Positions 14,080-22,277 of a stretch of 38,792 nucleotides of DNA are shown in pieces. The DNA lies in the NCBI GenBank assembly GCA_964614265.1, contig CAZTKT010000002.1, positions 1-38,792 of the forward strand, written 5' to 3'. Under the pieces are notes generated by a model that saw nothing but the letters and a program-made list of their open reading frames with translations, was not told the origin of the DNA and did no database searches. Every line of letters starts with the position of its first letter. The first letter of the stretch is position 1. Position numbers and translations under genes: made by a program. This stretch comes from JACQKD01 sp964614265 (GTDB taxonomy: Bacteria; Patescibacteriota; Minisyncoccia; Phycocordibacterales; UBA918).

Positions 14080-15264
14080 CTACTTCAACTTCGACCGTCG
14101 TAGAAACGCAGGTACGGCGCCCCAGTCGTCATCATCATCGTCGGCTGGCTTTGGGTCGACCTTCTTTTCTTCTTTTGGTGGGGGAGTTTCTTCAGTTGCA
14201 CGAGAAGGAATTCCGAGTGAATTAAAGATACGGCCACGAACTGGTTCTTCGTCAACAGGTTCTTCCCGGCGCCCGAGCTCCTTGGCGACAAAACCACTGG
14301 TTGTACCCACCTCAGGGAATCCAGTCGCGATGACGGTGATTTTCACCTCGTTCTTTTTCAATTTTTCATCACGGACGGCACCAAAGATAACTTTTGCATG
14401 AGGATCAATAGACTCGGTAATTGCTCTTGCGGCATCTTGAATTTCGAGCATACCAAGATCATCGTTACCAGCGATCGCAAAGAGGACGCCCTTTGCGCCG
14501 GTAATCGATACTTCAAGGAGTGGGGAGTTGATTGCCGCATGGGCCGCTTCCTCTGCTCGTTTTTCGCCCGACGCGACACCGACGCCCATCAGTGCTGACC
14601 CGGCATTTTCCATGATTGAACGGATATCAGCAAAGTCGACATTGATGATGCCTGGCATGGTAATGAGGTCGGAGATCCCTTCCACTGCCTGTTTGAGGAC
14701 GTCGTCACACATAGCAAAGGCGCTCTTAACAGTAGTCTCTTTGCTCACGACCGCGAGTAATCGATCGTTTGGAATGGTGATGAGCGCATCCACTTCTTTC
14801 TTGAGTTCTTCAATCCCCTGGAGTGCGAGACGCATGCGCTCCTGTCCTTCAAAAGAAAATGGTTTGGTGACGACGCCGACGGTAAGTGCGCCACTTTCAC
14901 GAGCGATTTTTGCGATCACTGGTGCGGCACCAGTACCAGTACCACCACCCATCCCGCAGGTGATGAAGATCATGTCAGATCCTTTTAGAGCGTTCACAAT
15001 TTCTTCTCGGGTTTCATCAGCAGCACGTCGGCCAGTATCAGGATTACCGCCGGCACCAAGACCCCGGGTGAGATTTTTGCCGATGTGGATTTTTTTCTTT
15101 GCAAGAGAGTGATGGAGATCTTGCGCATCGCTGTTGACGGCGATGAATTCTACACCCTGCACCTTTGTTGCAATCATATGATTGACTGCATTCTTGCCAG
15201 AACCGCCTGCGCCGACGACACGGATACGTGCAAACGATTCAACATTTGATGTTACTTGTTCCAT
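14080..15264 (-). CDS. ftsZ: Cell division protein FtsZ
   Basis: Tubulin-like GTPase that forms the division ring; 394 residues from the ATG at 15264. The GTP-binding signature GGGTGTG is at 106-112, preceded by VGAGGSGKNAVNHM near 17-30, and the T7-loop region VDFADIRSIM is present. After the GTPase core comes a disordered, acidic linker with a run of six Asp. The conserved C-terminal peptide WGAVPAFLRRSKLK docks on FtsA or other anchors. The longer frame from 15297 is rejected because it starts inside an AT-rich promoter-like stretch (TATATATAT). It is downstream of ftsA with a 187-base gap, so it probably also has its own promoter. Confidence 0.97.
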   Translation of the reverse strand: MEQVTSNVESFARIRVVGAGGSGKNAVNHMIATKVQGVEFIAVNSDAQDLHHSLAKKKIHIGKNLTRGLGAGGNPDTGRRAADETREEIVNALKGSDMIFITCGMGGGTGTGAAPVIAKIARESGALTVGVVTKPFSFEGQERMRLALQGIEELKKEVDALITIPNDRLLAVVSKETTVKSAFAMCDDVLKQAVEGISDLITMPGIINVDFADIRSIMENAGSALMGVGVASGEKRAEEAAHAAINSPLLEVSITGAKGVLFAIAGNDDLGMLEIQDAARAITESIDPHAKVIFGAVRDEKLKKNEVKITVIATGFPEVGTTSGFVAKELGRREEPVDEEPVRGRIFNSLGIPSRATEETPPPKEEKKVDPKPADDDDDDWGAVPAFLRRSKLK

Positions 15265-15451
15265 ACTGACATATATATAAAAACGGTGTCTCCCCACCGG
15301 CTACTAAACAACGTACCCACTATCATACAGGGATATACAAATCTGTCACACATTGACACTATTCTTCTTATAGGTGTTTGCCATATATGCAAATATATGT
15401 CGAAAAGGGAGCAAGTACCCTGGATGCAAAGAAGAGGTGAGGCGCGGTGAT

Positions 15452-16618
15452 CTACGGGAGAAATTGTTTGAACCAATTGAGAATGGAGTTTCCAGTTTTT
15501 CGTGCCATGCGGATCCCCGTATCTTCTTCTTGACCTCGTAATCCCCAAATACAAAGACCGTAGGCAACGGCGAACGAATTATCACGTACTTTGCTATTTT
15601 TTCCTCCGTCGATGACGGCAGTACGAGAGGGGAGGTGGAGTGTAGCCCGCGCCAAATCTTGCGTCGACAGCCCACCAGCTCCGCCACCGGTAAGAATAAT
15701 ACCTGCGGGGAGTAACCCATCACGTTTAATTTTTTTGAGGTGTGCACCAATGAGTTCAAATATATCAGCGAGTCGCGAGTCGACAATGTCGTCGAGTTTA
15801 CGCTTAGGATAGAGTGCAGTACCATGTCCACGTTTTATTTTTTCTGCCTCCTCTGGCGGTATCTTGAGACCGAGCGCAATGTCGTTGGTGATGTCGGTGG
15901 ATCCCACAGGGAATACTTTGAGCGAGATCGGCGTATGATTTTCAAAGACGACAATTGAGACGGTTTCTGCACCAATATTCGCAAGGACACACCCGGCACG
16001 ACGCTGGGCCTTTGTGAGTAGAGCAAGTGATCCTGCCAGTGGGGATGCCATCACATCATCCACAATGATTCCGGTACTCTCAATGGCACTCATAAGATCG
16101 TTGATGTGTTGTTCCAAGCAGGTGATGAAGAGGGTCTCAACGTCGAGTTTTGTACCCTTCATTCCGTGTGGTCGCCCCAATACTTTTTCATTATCCACAG
16201 AATATGAGAGTGGAATCGCATGAAGAATCTTACGGTTCGGTATCTTATCTTGGATGCGTTCTTCACTATCAGCCATTGCTTTCTCAATGTCTATTTGTGT
16301 TATCTCAGAATCAGCACGTGAGGTGATCACCTCACCATACGAGTGCATTTCATCAAGACCAATACCCCCAATCGAGAGATAGGCACGTTTCACTTCAACA
16401 CCGGCGGTTTTTTGGGCTTGCGTGACGGCGCTTCGGATGCTTTTGATAACGTCGCTTTCACTGACTACATACCCGTGGCGCATACCACGGGATTCGGTGA
16501 TACCCGTACCGATGATTTCTGGCAGTGCGCGTGAACTACTCGGTGATAATTGGCGTGCAATAACAACCTTCACCTGATAGGTGCCGACATCAATGCCTGT
16601 GATGATGTGATCCGCCAT
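15452..16618 (-). CDS. ftsA: Cell division protein FtsA
   Basis: Actin-like ATPase that tethers FtsZ filaments to the membrane; 388 residues. The phosphate-1 motif is TGIDVGTYQVKVV near the N-terminus, phosphate-2 is ANIGAETVSIVVF, and the adenosine motif is ILTGGGAGG. The C-terminal GNSILNWFKQFLP is an amphipathic helix suited to membrane binding. The start ATG at 16618 is preferred to a TTG at 16642, which would add eight atypical residues. It lies 45 bases after ybeY on the same strand, forming rpsU-ybeY-ftsA-ftsZ. Confidence 0.95.
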   Translation of the reverse strand: MADHIITGIDVGTYQVKVVIARQLSPSSSRALPEIIGTGITESRGMRHGYVVSESDVIKSIRSAVTQAQKTAGVEVKRAYLSIGGIGLDEMHSYGEVITSRADSEITQIDIEKAMADSEERIQDKIPNRKILHAIPLSYSVDNEKVLGRPHGMKGTKLDVETLFITCLEQHINDLMSAIESTGIIVDDVMASPLAGSLALLTKAQRRAGCVLANIGAETVSIVVFENHTPISLKVFPVGSTDITNDIALGLKIPPEEAEKIKRGHGTALYPKRKLDDIVDSRLADIFELIGAHLKKIKRDGLLPAGIILTGGGAGGLSTQDLARATLHLPSRTAVIDGGKNSKVRDNSFAVAYGLCIWGLRGQEEDTGIRMARKTGNSILNWFKQFLP

Positions 16619-16663
16619 GTGTTGGAAGAGAATTGTGTGCAAAAAAGCACGACAACTTTTTGT

Positions 16664-17077
16664 TCACACGAGATGGTACTGCGCGCAGTATTTTTTCTCG
16701 AGCCTCTCCATTGTATCCCCGTGTGACATTCCATCCAAATGGAGTAATCCGTGGATAAAGAGAAATCCGGTGTAGTGGCGCTCATCCATACCCCGTTCGC
16801 GTGCTTCTTTTTTGGCAATTGCGGGGGTGATATATATTTCTCCGTGTGTGTGATCGAGTGGAAATGACAAAATATTTGGGACGTAGGTTTTGTTGCGATG
16901 TGTTTTATTTAATATGCGTGCACGCTTCTCTCCGACAAACACCACAGACAGCATGTATGCTGTCCCAAGGATCGTGTCTTTTATTTTTTTATACGGGAGG
17001 ACGGGATATGTGTGTACGGTACTCCCAATAGAAAAAGAGGGGACAGGGGACGAAGATAGGTGCGTACGTCTACGCAT
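16664..17077 (-). CDS. ybeY: Endoribonuclease YbeY
   Basis: Zinc-dependent RNase for 16S rRNA 3'-end maturation and ribosome quality control; 137 residues. The metal site is HGLLHLDGMSH, giving His109, His113 and His119 in the family spacing HxxxHxxxxxH. The earlier LSFPLDHTHGEIYI is the conserved substrate-pocket strand. It follows rpsU by six bases, a sensible pairing since both serve the small ribosomal subunit. The family in other bacteria often adjoins era or phoH; neither is here. Confidence 0.93.
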   Translation of the reverse strand: MRRRTHLSSSPVPSFSIGSTVHTYPVLPYKKIKDTILGTAYMLSVVFVGEKRARILNKTHRNKTYVPNILSFPLDHTHGEIYITPAIAKKEARERGMDERHYTGFLFIHGLLHLDGMSHGDTMERLEKKYCAQYHLV

Positions 17078-17083
17078 AGCGTC

Positions 17084-17323
17084 TTAGCGTTGTCGTGGGT
17101 CTTGGATTTTTCCAAGTTTGAGCAGGGTTTCGTAAGTTTTTTGTCGTTTCAATCGGAGGAGTTTCGATTTTCGATGCACGTTCTCGGATTTATCACGCTT
17201 GAAATACCGAAGTGTACGGACCTTTTGTACGATACCAGCCCCTTGTATACGCTTTGTGAAGCGGCGCACAAGATTTGCCGTACTTTCCGCCTGGTTTTTC
17301 TCGACTTCTACGTTTATAGCCAT
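17084..17323 (-). CDS. rpsU: Small ribosomal subunit protein bS21
   Basis: A 79-residue basic protein that binds the 30S platform near the 3' end of 16S rRNA and takes part in initiation. The sequence MAINVEVEKNQAESTANLVRRFTKRIQGAG, with downstream LRYFKRDKSENVHRKSKLLRLKRQ, matches S21. The start at 17323 is chosen over an upstream frame to 17434, whose extra residues cross the divergent promoter region and are not S21-like. It heads the minus-strand rpsU-ybeY-ftsA unit. Confidence 0.92.
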   Translation of the reverse strand: MAINVEVEKNQAESTANLVRRFTKRIQGAGIVQKVRTLRYFKRDKSENVHRKSKLLRLKRQKTYETLLKLGKIQDPRQR

Positions 17324-17421
17324 AGTGCGCAGAGCATACCATGAGCTTTGTATCGGTGCAACAGCCGTGAGTGTGGTACATCCTTTGTGGTTAGGGGAGG
17401 GAAGTTCACGTATCCCCAACA

Positions 17422-17456
17422 CCCCGCCGCACACAACGTGTGCGGCGGGGTATACT
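17422..17456 (+). promoter_or_regulatory. GC-rich palindrome abutting the methyltransferase -10 box
   Basis: A perfect 13-bp inverted repeat (17422-17434 and 17438-17450, loop AAC) lies directly before TATACT (17451-17456). The ATG follows six bases later at 17463. The palindrome occupies the -35 and spacer positions, so a bound protein would block or replace normal promoter contacts. It sits between divergent rpsU and the methyltransferase and could control both. Confidence 0.5.
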
Positions 17457-17462
17457 ATACCT

Positions 17463-17993
17463 ATGGGATTTGTGACTCCAGAGATAGTCGCGACACACTT
17501 TCACCTCCGCGAAGGAGACAGCGTTGGTGATTTTGCGGCGGGGAGCGGTTTCTTTGAGCCGGTGCTTTCCCGTGCAGTAGGGAAGGGTGGAAAGGTGTAT
17601 GCGTTTGAGATTCAGAAAGCACTCGTCGAGCGCATCGCCGATGTTGCACATAAGGGTCACCTTGATAATACCGAAGTGATCTGGTGCGATCTCGAGATGA
17701 AGGGAGGGTGCAAGCTGGAGGACGGGGTACTTGATGCCGGTCTTGTCTCAAATGCACTCTTTCAGTTTGATGATAAGGTATTAGCCCTCACTGAGATCCG
17801 TCGTTTGTTGCGTATGGGAGGCAAACTCCTCGTCATCGATTGGAGTGATTCATTCGGCGGTATGGGTCCGCATCACAGTGCAGTACTTACCGAAGCACAG
17901 GCAAAAACACTCATTGAGCAACAGTCGTTTGCCTTCGAGCGATCCTTCCCCGCGGGGGAACATCATTACGGTATGGCATTCCGGGCAGTATAG
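17463..17993 (+). CDS. Class I SAM-dependent methyltransferase
   Basis: A 176-residue methyltransferase of unknown substrate. The SAM-binding motif I is VGDFAAGSGFFEPVLSR near residue 21. An acidic residue at the end of strand 2 (YAFEIQ), motif IV (GVLDAGLVSNALFQFDD) and the post-motif LRMGGKLLVIDW complete the Rossmann pattern. The type resembles small stand-alone enzymes acting on proteins, RNA or small molecules. The start at 17463 follows the -10 box by six bases; a longer open frame from 17199 only crosses rpsU antisense. The next gene starts 17 bases after the stop. Confidence 0.85.
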   Translation: MGFVTPEIVATHFHLREGDSVGDFAAGSGFFEPVLSRAVGKGGKVYAFEIQKALVERIADVAHKGHLDNTEVIWCDLEMKGGCKLEDGVLDAGLVSNALFQFDDKVLALTEIRRLLRMGGKLLVIDWSDSFGGMGPHHSAVLTEAQAKTLIEQQSFAFERSFPAGEHHYGMAFRAV

Positions 17994-18010
17994 TATACGT
18001 ATACACCACC

Positions 18011-19327
18011 ATGACACTTCGACCATTTCAAATAATCCTCCTCGGCGTTTTTGTTGCGCTTGCGGTCGGCGGGCTCATCTTTTTTTCCGTGTACCGTGGT
18101 TCCAATGACAAAGCAACCGCCTATGGGCCGAGGGTAGAGATCTGGGGCACGCTCGATGGGCAGGCAATGTTAGGAGTCATTCAGCGTATTGGAGAGAGCG
18201 ATCAAGGATTTCGTGTGGTGAGCTATGTGCAAAAAGATCCGCGTAGTTTTCATGATGAGCTGGCAAACGCCATCGCAGAAAATAGAGGACCTGATGCCAT
18301 ACTACTCTCAAATGATCTACTCGTGCCTGAACGAGCAAAGTTGTACCCCATACCATATGACACACGTTCACTACGAGATATCAAAGATACTTATGTAGAA
18401 GGCGCCGAAATTTTCTCACTCTCCTCGGGCACCTATGGCTTCCCCTTTGCCGTTGATCCTCTGGTGATGTATTGGAACCGCGATATCTTCAGCACCGTAG
18501 GTCTCGTGTCCCCGCCAACCACCTGGGAGACGGCGGTGTCCCAGACGGTTCCTACGATCGTGAAAATCAGTCAAACATCCCCCTTTGCTCTGATACAATC
18601 AGCCCTCGCCTTTGGTGAGTATGCGAATGTCTCCAATGCACGAGAAGTACTTCTGATGCTTCTTCTCCAAGCAGGGAGCCCACTTATTTCTGAAACTAGT
18701 GCAGGGGGATACATCACATCGATCAATCAGTCTGCCACGGACTCTGGGCGTGCGCCCGCAGAGGCCGCAATTGATTTTTATACTCAGTTTTCAAACCCCT
18801 CTCGCCCCGTCTATAGTTGGAATCGCTCAATTATAAATGACCGTGAAGCCTTTCTCGCAGGAGAACTTGCGCTCTATTTTGGGCGGGGAAGCGAGTTGTC
18901 GGCTCTACGCGCAGGAAATCCCAATCTCAACTTCGATGCCGCCGCTGTCCCGCAGGGAGGTGGCGCGAGCGTGAAGAAGGGGTACGGTACATTCTATGCA
19001 CTTTCGCCACTGCGTAGTAGCCCCAACTTCGCGGGGACATACCTTGTGCTCAATATCCTTGCGAATAGTGACAACGCCCATGCACTCGCCGACGCATGGG
19101 GACTGGTGCCAGTGCATCGGAACACACTTGCGGTTGGTGTGTCTGATCCGGTACGGCAGACGATGTATACGACCGCACTCTTTGTCCACGGGTTTCTCAA
19201 TCCGAACCCGGCAGTAACTGAGGGTATTATTAGGACGATGATCGAGGATGTGACGTCGGGGCGGATCAGTGCTAGCCAGTCAGCCCAAGATGCCGCCAAT
19301 CGATTTTCCCAAGCATTACAAATATGA
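18011..19327 (+). CDS. Membrane-anchored extracellular solute-binding protein
   Basis: 438 residues resembling family 1 (sugar-type) ABC substrate-binding proteins. An N-terminal helix (about 8-27, ILLGVFVALAVGGLIFFSVY) anchors it instead of a lipobox Cys. The body has the two-lobe pattern: GPDAILLSNDLLVPE, YGFPFAVDPLVMYWNRDIFSTVGLVSPPTTWE, then GELALYFGRGSELSALR and AAVPQGGGASVKKGYGTFYAL. No permease or ATPase gene is near, so either the transporter is elsewhere or the protein has another surface role. It is followed seven bases later by pilin-like genes. TATACA ends five bases before the ATG. Confidence 0.85.
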   Translation: MTLRPFQIILLGVFVALAVGGLIFFSVYRGSNDKATAYGPRVEIWGTLDGQAMLGVIQRIGESDQGFRVVSYVQKDPRSFHDELANAIAENRGPDAILLSNDLLVPERAKLYPIPYDTRSLRDIKDTYVEGAEIFSLSSGTYGFPFAVDPLVMYWNRDIFSTVGLVSPPTTWETAVSQTVPTIVKISQTSPFALIQSALAFGEYANVSNAREVLLMLLLQAGSPLISETSAGGYITSINQSATDSGRAPAEAAIDFYTQFSNPSRPVYSWNRSIINDREAFLAGELALYFGRGSELSALRAGNPNLNFDAAAVPQGGGASVKKGYGTFYALSPLRSSPNFAGTYLVLNILANSDNAHALADAWGLVPVHRNTLAVGVSDPVRQTMYTTALFVHGFLNPNPAVTEGIIRTMIEDVTSGRISASQSAQDAANRFSQALQI

Positions 19328-19334
19328 TCCCAAT

Positions 19335-19832
19335 ATGATACCAAACAAAAAATACCTCGTGACCCTCTTCGCGATGATACTTCTTTTCAGTGGCGCCTTT
19401 CTCTACACCAGTGCTGTCGTTTCAGCACAGATTCCTGCCCCCGGAGACAAACCACCAGCGCCACCTGTCGCTCCCCCAACTCAACCACCAGGTGGAACTA
19501 CTCAACCACCAGGTGGAGCTGTCGCTCCCCCAACTCAACCACCAGGTGGAACTACTCGTCCAGACGAAAGACTTTTCAACCCCCTCAAAGTCAATTCAAT
19601 CGGTGAACTCCTCAGCCTCATTCTCAATGTCGTGACGATATTTGCCGTCCCAATCGTTGTCTTTTTCCTCATCTATTCAGGTTTTCTCTACGTCACTGCC
19701 CAAGGCAAACCAGAAGCGATCCAAAAGGCAACCACTGCATTCACCTGGACCATTGTCGGCGGTCTCATTGTACTCGGCGCCAACACACTGCTCACCATTA
19801 TTCAAAAAACCGTCGAGTCCTTACATCAATGA
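19335..19832 (+). CDS. VirB2/TrbC-type pilin-like membrane protein with Pro-rich repeats
   Basis: 165 residues. A signal or anchor helix (about 7-27, ending VVSAQ) is followed by a Pro/Gly/Thr-rich stretch of repeated TQPPGGTT units. Two membrane helices follow (about 90-115 and 135-155) with the short loop YVTAQGKPEAIQKATTAFTWTIVGG between them, the layout of VirB2/TrbC pilin-like proteins. The start at 19335 follows a TATGAT box; a longer frame from 19269 overlaps the previous gene. First of four consecutive proteins with the same plan. Role in a pilus or secretion channel is inferred only from topology. Confidence 0.72.
   Translation: MIPNKKYLVTLFAMILLFSGAFLYTSAVVSAQIPAPGDKPPAPPVAPPTQPPGGTTQPPGGAVAPPTQPPGGTTRPDERLFNPLKVNSIGELLSLILNVVTIFAVPIVVFFLIYSGFLYVTAQGKPEAIQKATTAFTWTIVGGLIVLGANTLLTIIQKTVESLHQ
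19465..19557 (+). repeat. Tandem coding repeat in the Pro-rich linker
   Basis: A 39-bp unit at 19465-19503 recurs exactly at 19519-19557 (period 54). The inner ACTCAACCACCAGGTGGA occurs three times (from 19479, 19500 and 19533). Such repeats change length by slippage, so the linker may vary between strains. Confidence 0.9.
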
Positions 19833-20206
19833 CTATGTTCATATTCTCACTCTCTACGCTCCGCAAGGGCTTTGAAAAACGACACCGGCGACGAATTTCT
19901 GGACTCATGGTCTTTGTATGCGCCACATTTCTCCTCCCCAAATTTGTGCATGCACAGGCGGCCCCACAAGACTTCGCATCACTCGTTGGTAGTTTTCTTG
20001 GTATTATTGCCTTAATCATCCCAGTACTTTTCGGCCTATCTTTAATCGTCTTCATCTGGGGACTGATCAGTGGATGGATTCTCAATGTAGGAGATGAAAA
20101 AAGCATAGAAAATGGCAAAAAGACCGCGTTTGCTGGTATTATCGGTCTTGTCGTTATGGCCGGAGTCTGGGGCATCGTCGCCATCTTTAAAAGCTCCTTC
20201 TTTTGA
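19829..20206 (+). CDS. Pilin-like two-helix membrane protein 2
   Basis: 125 residues starting MTMFIFSLSTLRKGFEKRHRRR, a basic stretch, then a signal-like helix ending PKFVHAQAA, a probable signal peptidase site. Two further hydrophobic helices (about 52-80 and 98-120) flank the polar loop VGDEKSIENGKKTAFAGIIG. The helix-loop-helix with Asp-Glu and Gly-Lys recurs in the next two genes. Its ATG overlaps the previous stop (ATGA), so translation is coupled. No homology to a named system can be claimed beyond VirB2/TrbC-like topology. Confidence 0.72.
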   Translation: MTMFIFSLSTLRKGFEKRHRRRISGLMVFVCATFLLPKFVHAQAAPQDFASLVGSFLGIIALIIPVLFGLSLIVFIWGLISGWILNVGDEKSIENGKKTAFAGIIGLVVMAGVWGIVAIFKSSFF

Positions 20207-20301
20207 TCTGTGGACATGATCCCTTATCCACAGCACTCGTTGGCATGTCGGTGTCAGTGAGCTATACTGAAGCCACGAGACATTAATCATTAATCGTATC
20301 T

Positions 20302-20673
20302 ATGAAAAAAGTTCTATCAATAACTAGTGTCGCAGGGGTGTTGTATGTACTCCCACTAGTGGCCTCCGCCGAGTTTTTTGGTGGGAAAATCAAAGAATTC
20401 GTGGTCGACTTTATTGCATTTATCAATGGGACAGCAGCCCCTCTTATAATCGCTCTCGCTTTTCTGTTTTTCATCTGGGGGGTCTTTCGCTACTTCATTT
20501 TTGGTGGTGCTGATGAAGAATCTCGAGAAAAGGGTAAAAGTGCGATGATCTGGGGGATTGTTGGATTTGTACTCATTGTATCTCTCTGGGGATTGATCAA
20601 TGTTATCGCAAGTGGTCTTGGGTTTAAAGACACGACGCTTGAGAACATTCCGAAAGTGGGGGGTACGCGTTAA
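20302..20673 (+). CDS. Pilin-like two-helix membrane protein 3
   Basis: 123 residues: a signal peptide (about 1-23, ending PLVASAEFF), a short amphipathic segment, helix 1 (LIIALAFLFFIWGVFRYFIF), loop GGADEESREKGKSAMIWGI and helix 2 (VGFVLIVSLWGLINVIASGL). The pattern F-x-W-G-V-F-R-Y, loop D-E-E-x-R-E-x-G-K, M-x-W-G-I-x-G is shared closely with the next gene. The processed protein would be about 100 residues with both helices in the membrane, like a VirB2-type prepilin. A 95-base gap before it holds no clear terminator. Confidence 0.75.
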   Translation: MKKVLSITSVAGVLYVLPLVASAEFFGGKIKEFVVDFIAFINGTAAPLIIALAFLFFIWGVFRYFIFGGADEESREKGKSAMIWGIVGFVLIVSLWGLINVIASGLGFKDTTLENIPKVGGTR

Positions 20674-20685
20674 TGTGACTACCAC

Positions 20686-20973
20686 ATGAATGTCGCATAT
20701 GCGGTAACCGCAGAAGAGATTGCAGGACCGTTTCTCAGAAGTTTCGAAAAAGCAATCCTCTTTCCGTTGATATCTCTACTGATGGGCATAGCACTCCTCA
20801 TGTTTCTTTGGGGAGTGTTTCGCTATATCAGCAACGCAGAGGGAGACGAGGCGCGTGAGACAGGGAAGCGACACATGCTCTTTGGTATTATTGGTCTCAT
20901 CATCATGACCTCTGCAGTCGCCATCCTAACCATCGCAACCAACACCTTTGGTGTCCCACCCCCGACTCCATAA
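20686..20973 (+). CDS. Pilin-like two-helix membrane protein 4
   Basis: 95 residues, the shortest of the set. An amphipathic N-terminus (VTAEEIAGPFLRSFEKAILFPLISLL) leads into helix 1 with FLWGVFRYI. The loop SNAEGDEARETGKRHMLFGIIGL is the same as in protein 3, and helix 2 ends in a Pro-rich tail VPPPTP. There is no long signal peptide unless MNVAYAV is a remnant of one. It starts 12 bases after protein 3 and closes the run. A strong hairpin lies 66 bases after the stop. Confidence 0.72.
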   Translation: MNVAYAVTAEEIAGPFLRSFEKAILFPLISLLMGIALLMFLWGVFRYISNAEGDEARETGKRHMLFGIIGLIIMTSAVAILTIATNTFGVPPPTP

Positions 20974-21039
20974 CCACATAAAAACTTATCGAGAGTAGAG
21001 TACACCACAACTTGTGGATAAAAATAGATGAAAATAGAT

Positions 21040-21071
21040 AAGGCCGTTTCTCTCGAAAGAGAAACGGCCTT
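21040..21071. terminator. Strong hairpin between converging units
   Basis: A perfect 14-bp stem (21040-21053 with 21058-21071) and loop CGAA. There is no T-run on the plus strand, so it is either a rho-independent-like bidirectional terminator or an mRNA 3'-end stabiliser. It lies between the pilin-like genes (plus) and the 391-residue membrane protein (minus). Confidence 0.6.
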
Positions 21072-21076
21072 AGTGA

Positions 21077-22252
21077 TCAACGCACCCTCGTCCACTGGAT
21101 GTGGGCGAGGAACGACCTCTCGTCTTTAGATCTGATTTTTAGTACCCCGTCCTTCGCATGAAGGACACCCCCGACGAGAGTGGCGTCAACATAATCAACC
21201 CTACCACTATCAACCACCGCCGGGCGGAGGTCCCACTTCCACCCGTTCGCGTACTGGGCGAAGGTGATGGGTGGTTGAGAGCGTGGGGGCAGAGTAATCT
21301 GTTCCCACGGGGTTTGATACCCCACCGCAGGCGCTACGGCCGCCGGTCGAGGTTGAAGCCCCTCTTTTGGTTTTGGCGTCTCTGTACCCACCCACTGACC
21401 GAACAGCAGAACGGAAAGAACAATCATTGCTCCGCCAAAAGCCTTGACGAACCCTTTCTTAGCAAACAGCAACCCAATACCGCCAAGGAACAGTCCGGCG
21501 ATAAGCCACCACCAGACGAGTCCTCCGGTGGGGAAGAACTTGCTGAGCGAGAATCCAGAATTTACTCCCCACGCCCAGTCCCCGACGATGAGTTGGTATC
21601 CCGTCATGATGATGGCGATACCAAGCAATGCTCCGCCACCAGCCTTCATGGACTTGTTCCCGACACTCATGAAGATGATCGAGCCCAATATCATGCTCGC
21701 GTAGAGGACCCATTGCCAGGGTCTCGTCTTCGGGAGTGAGACAGGGACCCGCAGTGGTCCAAGACACTTTTCTTGAGCTCTTGCGATCTCATTGAGGACC
21801 ACGAGAGCTGGGTTTTCCCCAGCTATGAGCGTTGTCCCCGACGGGATGAGTTTCTTAAGTGCCGCTGGGTCATCTTTCGCTCCCCTGTATTTTTGTAGGG
21901 AATCTGCCATTTCTTGATCACAGATCTTTTTCTTTTGGGTGTCTGTGAAGGCTGTTGGGTTACTCGTCTGGATCCCTACAAACAACTTTATTCCATCGCG
22001 CACATCATCTGGCATCGTAAACCAGATGATGGGTGCAACGGCGCAGAGTCCTAACAATACGAGCCCTCTCGTGGCCCATTGTCGAACGCTTGGGTTCTCA
22101 AAATATTTTCCGGCGATGAGCCATAGCCCAACATATGCTGTGATAACGATGGCTGTGCCGAACGTCCCGAGGCCTGTATTGACCAAGATGATCGATATAC
22201 AGGCCAGAACTGAAAATATAACCACCACACCACCCCAAAAACCTTGAGTCAT
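21077..22252 (-). CDS. Multi-pass membrane protein of unknown function
   Basis: 391 residues. Three N-terminal helices (about 5-26, 28-48, 60-80) are followed by a soluble, charged section (about 88-170) with CDQEMADSLQKYRGAKDD. Four more helices (about 182-285) include GGLVWWWLIAGLFLGGIGLLF. The soluble C-terminal domain (about 300-391) is Pro-rich and then beta-rich (QYANGWKWDLRPAVVDSGRVDYVDATLVGG). I cannot assign a family. AAGGGGGG sits three bases before the ATG, a Shine-Dalgarno-like start unlike most genes here. It is the second gene of a two-gene unit, 25 bases after the 386-residue protein. Acting with the pilin-like genes opposite is possible but not shown. Confidence 0.75.
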   Translation of the reverse strand: MTQGFWGGVVVIFSVLACISIILVNTGLGTFGTAIVITAYVGLWLIAGKYFENPSVRQWATRGLVLLGLCAVAPIIWFTMPDDVRDGIKLFVGIQTSNPTAFTDTQKKKICDQEMADSLQKYRGAKDDPAALKKLIPSGTTLIAGENPALVVLNEIARAQEKCLGPLRVPVSLPKTRPWQWVLYASMILGSIIFMSVGNKSMKAGGGALLGIAIIMTGYQLIVGDWAWGVNSGFSLSKFFPTGGLVWWWLIAGLFLGGIGLLFAKKGFVKAFGGAMIVLSVLLFGQWVGTETPKPKEGLQPRPAAVAPAVGYQTPWEQITLPPRSQPPITFAQYANGWKWDLRPAVVDSGRVDYVDATLVGGVLHAKDGVLKIRSKDERSFLAHIQWTRVR

Positions 22253-22277
22253 GTTCCCCCCTTTTTTTGCGTGTTCG

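Noticed and set aside
17199..17462. N-terminal extension of the methyltransferase frame
   Set aside because: It is antisense to rpsU and crosses the palindrome and -10 box. Family similarity starts at the ATG at 17463.
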